A stretch of 64,000 nt of DNA from Rhodanobacter thiooxydans (lineage in GTDB: Bacteria; Pseudomonadota; Gammaproteobacteria; Xanthomonadales; Rhodanobacteraceae). Every line of letters starts with the position of its first letter. Within the stretch, counting starts at the first letter, position 1. The notes beneath the pieces were generated by a model. The model searched no databases, was not told the DNA's origin, and saw nothing but the letters and a program-made list of their open reading frames with translations. Where the stretch lies: NCBI RefSeq assembly GCF_021545845.1, contig NZ_CP088923.1, positions 2,294,001 through 2,358,000 of the forward strand, in the 5' to 3' direction. Shown here in pieces: positions 35,719 through 43,634 of the stretch. Position numbers and translations under genes: made by a program.

Positions 35719-36792
35719 TCATTTTTTTGCCAGCAGATCGGTGGCACGGCTGCTGAGCAGCGCCCCCGCCTGAAAATACCCCATCACTGTGCCCACACTG
35801 CGGTGCTCGGTCATCGCCATCACCTCACCCAGCGGCACGCCCTGACGGCCGGCTTCCGTCACAAAGCCTGAGCGCAGGCTGTGCGCCGCCCAATCGCCCG
35901 GCAGCTCTGCGAGCGTCGCGCGCCGCTGGACAATACGGGCCACCTGATCCGGCGTGAGCGCGGCGCCGGCGCGACCGTTGCGGTATACCCGGCGGAAGAG
36001 AGCGCCCTCGGTGAGCTGCACGGCCTCGATCCAGGCCTCTAGGGCGAGCACCACCTCGCCGCGCAGGGGCTTCTCCCGACGCCCGCCGGTGGCATTGGTT
36101 TTGGTATGACCCAAGGCGTAGGTCCACGTGGTGGGACCCAGCCGGCGAATGTCATCGATCTGGATCCCCACCACTTCGGAGCGGCGCCGACCACCGCCGC
36201 TCCAGGCCAGCAGGAGTAGGGCGCGATCCCGCAGGCCGCGGACGCCATCCGTACAGGTGGCCAACATCGCTTGCAGCGGTTCAGCCACCAACGCGGTCTT
36301 CTTGCGCACCGTCACGCCGCGCTTGGCTTGGGCGCGGCGCGCCTTGGCCATCAAGGTTTTGATCCGATGATCGTCGCCGGGCGGTTCCCAGTCGTGCAGG
36401 CGATGCCACTTGGCCAGCACCGCGAGCCGGTGCGCCACCGTGGCATACGCCAGCGCTCCGAGCTTCGCTTTGGCCCCGAGCGCCACGAGCCGCGCATCGA
36501 GGGCCGCCGGCAGTTCGTGCTGCAGTCCGTGGGCCGCTTTGCGTTCGAGGTGGTCGACGATGAACTGGCTGGCCACGGCGACCGACACCGGCGTGTCGCC
36601 CAATACCTGGCCGTAACGCAACGCATACCAAGCCGCCCAGTAGCGCAGGGCGCTGGCGTAGCTGCGCGCGGTGTTGGCCGGCGTGCCATCAGCGACGAAT
36701 TCCTGGGCCGCGCGGGCGCCGGCGGCGTCCAACAGCGCCGGATCCAGGACCGGTACGCTAGCGAGCGGTCGCAGCTCATGTAGTATATTCAT
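35719..36792 (-). CDS. tnpS: TnpS-type tyrosine recombinase, second copy
   Basis: 357 aa. It has the same plan as the first TnpS: NTARSYASALRYWAAWY near residue 40, Arg in GGGRRRSEV, His-x-x-Arg in AAHSLRSGF, His in MTEHRSVG and Tyr in MGYFQAGAL. The full catalytic set is present. The two TnpS proteins share the blocks but differ throughout, so they come from different elements rather than a recent duplication. It is divergent from tnpT2 with a core site between. It belongs to the second Tn3-type element, whose transposase survives only as the fragment at 30794-31214. Confidence 0.87.
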   Translation of the reverse strand: MNILHELRPLASVPVLDPALLDAAGARAAQEFVADGTPANTARSYASALRYWAAWYALRYGQVLGDTPVSVAVASQFIVDHLERKAAHGLQHELPAALDARLVALGAKAKLGALAYATVAHRLAVLAKWHRLHDWEPPGDDHRIKTLMAKARRAQAKRGVTVRKKTALVAEPLQAMLATCTDGVRGLRDRALLLLAWSGGGRRRSEVVGIQIDDIRRLGPTTWTYALGHTKTNATGGRREKPLRGEVVLALEAWIEAVQLTEGALFRRVYRNGRAGAALTPDQVARIVQRRATLAELPGDWAAHSLRSGFVTEAGRQGVPLGEVMAMTEHRSVGTVMGYFQAGALLSSRATDLLAKK

Positions 36793-36829
36793 TACGTTGG
36801 CCGTAGTAAAATTGCGCTATCAGGCAGAT

Positions 36830-36861
36830 AAGGTACGATAACCGTTCCCTTATCGTACCTT
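36830..36861. repeat. recombination core site between tnpS and tnpT, module 2
   Basis: AAGGTACGATAA, 8-base spacer CCGTTCCC, TTATCGTACCTT: perfect 12-bp arms. It is 18 bases before the tnpT2 start. The inner six bases of each arm (CGATAA/TTATCG) are the same as in module 1, while the outer arms and the spacer differ. Confidence 0.75.
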
Positions 36862-36879
36862 AATTATGGAGGGCAGGGT

Positions 36880-37812
36880 ATGGCGATCGGGGTTCCGGAA
36901 ACTGAGGTTATTGCCGCGGCCGATCGGGTCTTGGCCCGTGGCGAACGCCCCACCGTCGAGCGCGTGCGGTCCGAATTGGGGCGCGGTAGTCCGGCCCGCG
37001 TCGGCCAGTTGTTGGAAACCTGGTGGGAAGCGTTGGCGCAACGGATGGCAGGCGAAGCACGTTTACCCGAGTTACCGCCCGAGGTCGCCGCCGCGTTCCG
37101 GGCGGTGTGGGTGAGCGCCAGCGAGCACGCTACCGCTGGCGCTCAGGCCGCACTTGCTCAAGAGCAGAATGCCCTCCTGGCCGCCCAAACGTCCCTCACG
37201 CAAGAACGCAAGATCTGGGAAATTGCGATCGCGGAAGCGCAGGTACTGGCGCAGAGCGCGGGCCAGGCCCGTGAGGTCGCCGAAACGCGACTGACGGACG
37301 TCCAACGTCTCGTCGAGCAGCAGACCACCCAATTAAATGAGTTAAACCGGCAACGCGACGGGCTGCAACAGCGCGCCGATCAACTCGCCGAAGCGTTGGA
37401 GACGCACAAAAGCACGGTGAATGCTGAGCGTGAAGCCCAATCGCAGCATCTGCGGGCCGTCGAAGATCGGGCGCACGCGGAAATCGATCGGGCGCGGGAA
37501 GAAACCAAGACGCTCCAAGCAACGCTGCGGCAGAAGGAACGGGAAACCTCGGCTATCGCCTCCCGGTTGGAAACAGCCATGGCTTCGGCGCGTGCCGCAG
37601 ACCACTTGGCCACCGAACATGGGGCCCGCGCTAGCACCCTAGAACAGCAACTGGCACGGATGGACGGTCTCCCCGCAGCATTGCTCGCGGCTCAGCAGGC
37701 GCTGCAGGCAGCGACCCTGCGTGAAGCGGCGCTACACACTAAATTGGAGAGCCTCAAGTTGAAGCCGTCGCGCACTAGAAAGAAGTCACCTGATCCGTCT
37801 GGATCCCGGTAG
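36880..37812 (+). CDS. tnpT: TnpT-type coiled-coil DNA-binding protein, second copy
   Basis: 310 aa. A KfrA-type N-terminal domain (VIAAADRVLARGERPTVERVRSELGRGSPARVGQLLETWW) is followed by a long coiled coil from about 95 to 290, including TRLTDVQRLVEQQTTQLNELNRQRD, which parallels TnpT of module 1. A basic tail (KLKPSRTRKKS) ends it. ATG 36880 has GGAGGGCAGGG before it. It should partner TnpS2 in resolving cointegrates at 36830-36861. Confidence 0.85.
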   Translation: MAIGVPETEVIAAADRVLARGERPTVERVRSELGRGSPARVGQLLETWWEALAQRMAGEARLPELPPEVAAAFRAVWVSASEHATAGAQAALAQEQNALLAAQTSLTQERKIWEIAIAEAQVLAQSAGQAREVAETRLTDVQRLVEQQTTQLNELNRQRDGLQQRADQLAEALETHKSTVNAEREAQSQHLRAVEDRAHAEIDRAREETKTLQATLRQKERETSAIASRLETAMASARAADHLATEHGARASTLEQQLARMDGLPAALLAAQQALQAATLREAALHTKLESLKLKPSRTRKKSPDPSGSR

Positions 37813-37852
37813 CCGATGGTCATCCAGCAGGAATTAGCACGCTTTCGCTCCT

Positions 37853-37870
37853 CTTGCTAATTTTAGCAAG
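37853..37870 (+). terminator. palindrome after the second tnpT, possible terminator
   Basis: CTTGCTAA, TT, TTAGCAAG: perfect 8-bp arms about 40 bases after the tnpT2 stop. There is no clear T run. The right end of element 2 should lie nearby, but I could not identify a terminal inverted repeat between 37813 and 37990. Confidence 0.4.
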
Positions 37871-37955
37871 GTTCAGCTAATTCTTTAAAAACAATCGCTT
37901 GTGGAAGTGAGCGCTCCAAGCAACGCCGGCAATATTGAACATTGAAAAACGAACT

Positions 37956-38258
37956 TTACATTTTTGGGGGTTGGGCAAAATTAGCCATGTCGGTGATGCG
38001 GGCGTCTGCCTCCTCGGCAAGCCGCGCGGACAGCTGCGCGACCAAGTTTCGAAGCGCATCGCTGATCACCACCTCCGAGGTTGGCGCGGTTGTGGACTCC
38101 GCTTCCAATTCCTTGAGGTAGCGATGGATGGTGCTTTTCGAGCCGGTGTTGCCAAGGGCGACGCGGACGGCGTCCACCGATGGGTGCTTGCCTTGCGCGA
38201 TCAGGCTGTCGCGCGCCTTCTGGACCTCGGTCTTGTACAAGCCAGCCCGCGCCATCAC
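37956..38258 (-). pseudogene. KfrA/TnpT-like DNA-binding protein, C-terminally truncated
   Basis: 100 aa. The N-terminal KfrA domain is clear: LYKTEVQKARDSLIAQGKHPSVDAVRVALGNTGSKSTIHRYLKELE. It continues to LSARLAEEADARITDM and then stops after a few unrelated residues. KfrA and TnpT proteins normally continue into a long coiled coil, which is missing. The break is near 37985, probably at the edge of element 2. Its upstream side (38259-38400) holds TTACAT-ACC-ATGTAA and a core-like palindrome at 38352-38376. It may be a third resolution-type module or a plasmid partition remnant. Confidence 0.65.
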
Positions 38259-38351
38259 CAGCTCTCCTATGTTTAACGTAACTTGTTACATACCATGTAA
38301 TTACGTAATATGCAACAGCAAACATTCAGCTTGGATGACTTCAAAAGTAAC

Positions 38352-38376
38352 GCGGGATAATGTTGGATTATCCCGC
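38352..38376. repeat. core-site-like palindrome upstream of the KfrA-like gene
   Basis: GCGGGATAA, 7-base spacer TGTTGGA, TTATCCCGC: perfect 9-bp arms with the same GATAA-N7-TTATC centre as the tnpS-tnpT core of module 1. It is 93 bases upstream of the KfrA-like start. A rho-independent terminator is the alternative, but no T run follows. Confidence 0.55.
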
Positions 38377-38499
38377 CTGACCCGGTCAGAAGGTGAATTT
38401 GGCCCTGCCGGCAGTACGAAATGGCGTTTCCGAGCGACGCGGCTGGGCGCCTACGACATGGTGGCGGCGATTCGCGCCGTAGTAAGTCCGTTATCGACG

Positions 38500-38835
38500 T
38501 CATCCCGCTGAGCGAACCGTCGTTCACCGAAATGCAGGTTGCGGCGCGACACGATGAGTTGGCCGGCCAATACGGCGCGGCCGCGCACACGCTGGACCAG
38601 GCCTTGAAGCTTGCCCCCGACTCATCGGACCTGCTGCAGGATCGGGCAGAGATTGCGTTGCGGCTGAAGAATTTCAGCGACGCCGAAAAGCTGGCCCGTC
38701 AGTCGTGGTCGTTGGGTCCGAAACTCGGCACCCCTGTGTACCCGCAACTGGCAGACCATGGTCGAGGTGCGCTTGCAGGCTGGCGACCGAGCCTGTGCGG
38801 AGCGCGCGCAGGTGGGTACAGCAATGCCGCAAGGC
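38500..38835 (+). pseudogene. TPR-repeat protein remnant with a frameshift
   Basis: Codons from about 38500 read PLSEPSFTEMQVAARHDELAG, GAAAHTLDQALKLAPDSSDLLQDRAEIALRLKNFSDAEKLARQSW and SLGPKLG: one and a half tetratricopeptide repeats. The reading then continues in another frame near 38738 (TRNWQTMVEVRLQAGDRACAERA). The change of frame at about 38735 and the loss of the start show a dead gene, probably host DNA at the edge of the mobile region. The following bases to 39072 hold no gene. Confidence 0.6.
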
Positions 38836-39072
38836 GAGGATCAATCACTTTTGAGCGAGCCACGAGCCGATCCTCGGTTGCTCCTGCGTGCCCGGCGGAT
38901 GGGGCGGCGCGGTGTCACGCCATGGCCGGTGACCGCGGTCGCGGATCGGTGGTGCGCTTCGCAAGCGGTATCTAGATCGCTGCTGGTGGCGCGGCTTGCC
39001 ATGCCCCGCAGGCATGCGCAAGGCACCTCGGGTTCATTTGCCTGACGCCGGCGCCGACGGGGTATCGGCATG

Positions 39073-40581
39073 TTATGGCGTGGGCTTGTGGCTCGCGCGT
39101 GCCCGCCCGTCCTGCCGCGCGCGCGCTGCGTCGTGCGGGATGACCGGTATCTGGCGCGCGCTCTGCCAGCCCCCGCCCAGGGCGAGAAACAGCCTGACCT
39201 GCGCCAGCGATACCTGCGCGTCGGCGGCCGCGGCGGCCGCCTCGGTGTTGGCCAGCGTGCGTTCGGCGTCGAGACTGGTCAGGTAAGGTGCGCGGCCGCC
39301 CCGATACAGCTGGCGATCCTGGGATGCCGCCTCGCGCGCCTCGGCAGCGGCCTCGTGCAATGCCTGCTGGCGATCCAGTAGTTGCGCGTAGCCGGTGAGT
39401 GCGGTTTGCGTGTCGCGCAGGGCGTTGAGCACGGTCTGGTCGAAGGCAGCCAGCTGCGCATCGGCTCCGGCTTCGGTTGCGCGCACCTGCGCATGGGCTC
39501 TTTTGGACGGGAAGGTCCATGAGATCAGCGGGCCGATCTGCCACGATCGCGTCGGCGCTTCGCCGAAGTCGCCGAGCAGGCCGGAGGCACCCACCGATCC
39601 ACCCAGTTTGACGTCGGGATAGAGATCGGCCACCGCCACGCCGATACGCGCAGTGGCCGCTGCCAGCCGGCGCTCCGCCGCCCGCACGTCCGGTCGGCGC
39701 TGCAGCAGCACCATGCCGTTGCCCACCGGGATGGGCTGCTTGAGCGCCGGGGCTTCCTGGCAGGCATCGACGCCGGGCGGAAGGTCGCCGGGCGTGTGGC
39801 CCAGCAGCGCGGCGAGCGCGTACTGGGCGGTCTTCTTCTGGGCGATCAGCGGCGGCAGGCTTGCACTCAGCAGGTCGAACTGGGCCTTGGCCCGGGTCAG
39901 GTCGGTGCGGGTGCCGCGGCCGGCGTCGAACAGCCGCTGGGCAACGTCCATGCCGAGCTGCTGCAGCGCCAGCGATTGCCGCGTGATGGCGATCTCGCGG
40001 TTGGCGTGGCAGCTTTCGAGGTAGCTGCCGGCCACCTGCGCGACCACGGTGATGCGCGCCATGTCCAGCGCGTCCTGCACCGCCTCGCTGTCTGCCTTGG
40101 CCGCTTCGCTGGCACGCTTGAGCTTGCCGAAGAGGTCGAATTCGTAGCTGGCGCTGAGCTTGCCGCTGGCAATGTTGGAAACGGGAAGCTGGTTGGACAT
40201 GAGCAGGCTTTCGGCGGGAATCAGGCCGCGGAAGGCCTCCGCGTCGGCACCATAGGTGACGCCGCCAGCGTTGATGGCCTGGTCGTAGATGTCCGAGGCG
40301 AGGCTTAGGTTGGCGGTGGCTTCGCGCAGACCGGCGTTGTTGCGCAACGCATCCCGGATCAGCTGGTTGAGCAGTGGATCATCGTAGAGTTTCCACCAGG
40401 CGTCAGGTCCGCTGCGGCTTGGATCCACTGCCGTGCCCAGCACGATGTCTACAAACGGCTTCTGCGCGTCGGGCTGGTTGATCACGGCGCTGTCGGGGCG
40501 ATGGTAGTCGGGGCCGACGGTCTTGCAGGCGGCAAGGCTGCACAGCGCGACCAGCAGCATGCCCAGGCGGCGCGTGTTCAC
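39073..40581 (-). CDS. NodT-type outer-membrane efflux lipoprotein
   Basis: 502 aa with a GTG start at 40581 overlapping the adaptor stop as GTGA. Lipoprotein signal (MLLVALCSLAACKT, lipidated Cys at about 19) then KTVGPDYHRP, the standard start of NodT/OprM-type channels. Two outer-membrane-factor repeats follow, including LRRPDVRAAERRLAAATARIGVAVADLYPDVKLGGSVG (here with LLQ before) near residue 320. It forms the outer-membrane duct for the FUSC/HlyD pump encoded upstream. It is the last gene of the minus-strand operon. Confidence 0.9.
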   Translation of the reverse strand: MNTRRLGMLLVALCSLAACKTVGPDYHRPDSAVINQPDAQKPFVDIVLGTAVDPSRSGPDAWWKLYDDPLLNQLIRDALRNNAGLREATANLSLASDIYDQAINAGGVTYGADAEAFRGLIPAESLLMSNQLPVSNIASGKLSASYEFDLFGKLKRASEAAKADSEAVQDALDMARITVVAQVAGSYLESCHANREIAITRQSLALQQLGMDVAQRLFDAGRGTRTDLTRAKAQFDLLSASLPPLIAQKKTAQYALAALLGHTPGDLPPGVDACQEAPALKQPIPVGNGMVLLQRRPDVRAAERRLAAATARIGVAVADLYPDVKLGGSVGASGLLGDFGEAPTRSWQIGPLISWTFPSKRAHAQVRATEAGADAQLAAFDQTVLNALRDTQTALTGYAQLLDRQQALHEAAAEAREAASQDRQLYRGGRAPYLTSLDAERTLANTEAAAAAADAQVSLAQVRLFLALGGGWQSARQIPVIPHDAARARQDGRARASHKPTP

Positions 40582-41540
40582 GGCGCGCTCCGGGCCGTTG
40601 TCGGCGCCACGCCCGGGTAGGTTGCTGCGGGCGCTGCCGGGGTGGCCGGCTGCCGTGGGCGGGCGGTTGCGTCGTTGTCGGGCAATACGGTGACCGTGGC
40701 GGTGCGCCCGACGATCAGCCGTATGTCGCCGGGATCGCCATCGAGCGTGATCCGCACCGGCACGCGCTGCGCGAGGCGCACCCAGTTGAAGGTGGGGTTG
40801 ATGTCTGGCAGCAGGTTGGAGCCGGGTGTCCTGTCCCGATCCTCGATGCCGGCGGCGATGCTCTGTACGTGGCCGTGCAGCAACTGCGACTCGCCCATGA
40901 CCTCGATCTTCACCGGCTGGCCGATGTGGATGCGCGACAGCTTGGTTTCCTCGAAATAGCCGTCCACGTGGAACGAGCGGCTGTCGACTACCGACAGCAC
41001 GGGATGACCGGTATTCACGTAGTCGCCGACGCGCACCGTGCGGTCGTTCACGAAGCCGTCGACCGGGCTGTAGACCGTGGTGCGCTGCAGGTTCAGTTGC
41101 GCCAGGTCCACCGCGTTCTTCGCCTCGTCCAGGGCAGCCTGAGCCACCGCGACCTTGGAGCGTCCCTCTTCCACGATTTCCTTCGAGACCAAGTCGCTCA
41201 ACGCATGATTGCGCAGCGCCTCTCGCTGGAACTGGTGCAGGCTGGCCGTGGCCTTCTCCACCGCCGTCCGGGCCTGGTTCAGGGCCAGCTCGTAGCGGGA
41301 CCGATCGATCTCGAAAAGCGGCTGGCCGCGATGAACCGGCTGGTTGTCGTCGACCTCGACCGCGGTGACCAGTCCCGACACATCGGGCGCCAGCTGCACG
41401 ACATCGGCGCGCAGATGGCCGTCGCGTGTCCATGGCTCGTCGTGGTAGTAGTGCCACAGGTGCTTCAACACGATGGCCGCGATCACTACGGCGACCAGCG
41501 TCAGCATGATCGGCCCCAGGGATTTGAATATCTTTTTCAC
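40578..41540 (-). CDS. HlyD-family periplasmic adaptor (AaeA/EmrA-like)
   Basis: 320 aa from GTG 41540, which overlaps the DUF1656 stop as GTGA; the longer frame upstream has no support. One N-terminal helix (LGPIMLTLVAVVIAAIVLKHLW), a first half-lipoyl (PDVSGLVTAVEVDDNQPVHRGQPLFEID), a helical hairpin, a second half-lipoyl (TTVYSPVDGFVNDRTVRVGDYVN) and a beta-barrel (KIEVMGESQLLHGHV). It links the FUSC permease in the inner membrane to the NodT channel. In relatives such pumps export aromatic carboxylic acids, fitting an aromatic degrader. Confidence 0.88.
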   Translation of the reverse strand: MKKIFKSLGPIMLTLVAVVIAAIVLKHLWHYYHDEPWTRDGHLRADVVQLAPDVSGLVTAVEVDDNQPVHRGQPLFEIDRSRYELALNQARTAVEKATASLHQFQREALRNHALSDLVSKEIVEEGRSKVAVAQAALDEAKNAVDLAQLNLQRTTVYSPVDGFVNDRTVRVGDYVNTGHPVLSVVDSRSFHVDGYFEETKLSRIHIGQPVKIEVMGESQLLHGHVQSIAAGIEDRDRTPGSNLLPDINPTFNWVRLAQRVPVRITLDGDPGDIRLIVGRTATVTVLPDNDATARPRQPATPAAPAATYPGVAPTTARSAP

Positions 41541-41746
41541 GACAGTATCCGTTGGGCGAGCAGGAACAGCAGGCCCAGCACGATCACGTACAGGGCGCTG
41601 TTGAAAAGGGCGGGATGCCACACGATGCGATAGAAGCCGAGCCGCGCGAGCCCCAGGCGCAACATCGACTTGAAGACGTATGCCAGCACCATCAAGGCCA
41701 GCAGGGTCGGCACGAACACGCCGTACAGGCTGAATTCTCCGGGCAT
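41537..41746 (-). CDS. DUF1656 small membrane protein (AaeX-like)
   Basis: 69 aa with two predicted helices (GVFVPTLLALMVLAYVF and FNSALYVIVLGLLFLLA) and the typical opening GEFSLYGVFVP. Small DUF1656 proteins sit between FUSC permease and HlyD adaptor genes; AaeX is the named example, with an unknown job in the pump. It starts 5 bases after the FUSC stop and overlaps the adaptor start by four bases, so all are co-translated. Confidence 0.85.
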   Translation of the reverse strand: MPGEFSLYGVFVPTLLALMVLAYVFKSMLRLGLARLGFYRIVWHPALFNSALYVIVLGLLFLLAQRILS

Positions 41747-41751
41747 GGGCG

Positions 41752-42750
41752 TCAGCTCAGGTTCGGTTGGGGAGCGTCGGCGAAGACGTCGGCAGGTGGT
41801 TGTGTGCGCGTGGTCGAGGACATCGGGAACAGCGCCAGGCGAAGGCCGGCCAGAGCCTGTGTGGTGTGCCGGACGGGCGCGTCGGGGTGGCCGGTCATGG
41901 CCTGGATCACCGCGTCCAGATGGCTGCGCAACGCGACCGATGGTTCCAGCGGGTGGCCCGCGGCGACGCAGTCGTCAAAGTGGCTGCCGACCTCGCGCAC
42001 GACCGCGTCCGCTGTCTCGGCGATGGAGGGTGGCAAGGCATCGCGGTGAGTCTGCAGGTCGAGCAGGCGCAGGCCGATGCGCAGGTCGCGAACGACATCC
42101 AGACGCGCCAGCGACTCGTCCTTGATCAGCGCCATGCGCGGCAGCAGCTGGCCGGTCATGTCGACCAGCCGCGAGGCGGCATCGACCTGGTCTGCGCGGC
42201 GCGCGCTGTGCCCGAGCAGGGACAGGTCGCGCCACATCGCGCGGGCCAGTCTGCGGGCGATCAGTTCGGTGCCGAAGGGTTTGGTGATCGCGGTCCACAC
42301 GATGGCGAAGACCATGCCGAGGATCGCGCTGAGCGTGCCTGCGGCGAAGCTCTCGAAGTGCGCCGTGTAGCGTTCCGCCAGACCGAGGTCGGTGATCGCC
42401 TGCGCGGTGAACAGCAGCACGGTCATGGTGTGTTGCGGGCGTCCAGTGAACGCGCCGGCCCACAGCAACGGCAGCGCGAGCACCGCGGCAAGGCCCAGGA
42501 ACGTGTGGACCTGCGGCAGGATCGCGAACAGGTAGATCAGGGCAAAGGCACTGCCGATCACCACCCATTGCAGGAAGGCGTTGAGCTGCGGCCGCGGGTC
42601 GTCGATGGCGGCGAAGAAGCAGCTGGCGACGGCGACCAGGATCACCGCCCCGGCGCCCGGCTCCCAGCCCGACTGGATCCACAGCATGCAGGCGCAGAAG
42701 GTGGCCGCTGCGGCCGAGACGCTGGAGAACAGCAGCAGGCCGTGGTCGAA
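41752..42750 (-). pseudogene. FUSC-family permease, N-terminal half missing
   Basis: The family sequence begins abruptly with FDHGLLLFSSVSAAAATFCACMLWIQSGWEPG at 42750 and runs to the stop at 41752, about 332 residues. AaeB/FUSC pumps are usually around 650-730 aa with a first membrane module that is absent here. The helices FLQWVVIGSAFALIYLFAIL, VLALPLLWAGAFTG and LSAILGMVFAIVWTAI are kept, as is the C-terminal cytoplasmic part. Upstream of 42750 the sequence is antisense to a different gene (HlyD), so the loss is a junction and not a missed start. The downstream DUF1656, HlyD and NodT genes are intact but have lost their original promoter. Confidence 0.8.
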
Positions 42751-42752
42751 AG

Positions 42753-43634
42753 GTGCGCGAGGGCGAACTGGTCCGTCGCGGCCAGGTGCTGGTACACATG
42801 GACACCGCATCGCTGCAGGCGCAACTGCGACAGGCGGAGGCCTTCATGCGTCAGGCGGAAGATGCGGTGGGCACGGCACACAGCCAGCTCGCCCAGCGCA
42901 ACAGCGAAAAGGCCGCCGCACAGGCTTTGGTGGTGCAGCGCCAGACCGAGCTGGCGGCCGCGCAGCAGCGCACGCAGCGTTTCGCCGATCTGCGCCGACA
43001 GGCGTTCGTCTCGCAGCAGCAACTCGACGACCAAACCGAAGCGGTCGATACCGCCGCGGCCGCGCTGGCCGCTGCCCGGGCGCAGGTGGCGGCCAGCGAC
43101 GCCGCGATTGCCGTTGCCCGTAGCCAAATCCGCGGCAGCGAGTCGGCGGTAGAGGCGGCGCGGGCGGAGGCAGACCGCATCCGCACTGACATCGAGGACA
43201 GCCTGCTGAAGTCCCCGCGCGATGGTCGCGTGCAGTTGATCGTGGCCCGTCCCGGCGAGGTGGTGGGCGCGGGTGCGCCGGTACTCAACCTGGTGGACCT
43301 GAATGATGTCTACATGACCTTCTTTCTTCCCACCCGCGCCGTTGGCCGCGTCGCCCTGGGCAGCGAGGCGCGATTGGTGCTCGATGCGGTGCCGCAGTAT
43401 GTGATTCCGGCGCGCATCTCCTTCATCGCCGACGTGGCCCAGTTCACACCGAAGACGGTGGAAACCCAGGTCGAGCGCGAGAAGCTGATGTTCCGGGTGC
43501 GGGCGCAGATTCCCCAGGAACTGCTGGAGAAGCACCTGTCCCAGGTCAAGACCGGTCTGCCTGGGATGGCCTATGTCACGCTCGACCCCGCAGCGCCTTG
43601 GCCGCCGCAATTGCAAGTGAAGCTGCCGGAATGA
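42753..43634 (+). pseudogene. HlyD-family adaptor (YhiI-like), N-terminus missing
   Basis: Family sequence starts at VREGELVRRGQVLVHMDTASLQAQLRQAE (first codon of family match GTG 42753), inside the first half-lipoyl domain. The usual membrane helix and first 50-60 residues are missing. The remainder is good: a long coiled-coil hairpin (NSEKAAAQALVVQRQTELAAAQQRTQRFADLR), second half-lipoyl [42 protein letters not shown], and a beta-barrel end. Its stop overlaps the RbbA start as ATGA. Without the membrane anchor it is probably non-functional unless a new start has been captured. Confidence 0.8.

Noticed and set aside
37966..37990. GGGGGTTGGGCAAAATTAGCC as a Tn3-type inverted repeat of element 2
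   Set aside because: It starts with Gs on the strand pointing outward from a rightward element, no partner end was found, and it does not resemble the 37-bp ends of element 1.
38259..38376. A third complete tnpS-tnpT module
   Set aside because: No tyrosine recombinase frame lies on either side; only a KfrA-like fragment and a palindrome remain.
42753..42810. An upstream start that would complete the FUSC permease
   Set aside because: The 20 codons before the family match are antisense to the HlyD adaptor, which has its own clear motifs there.
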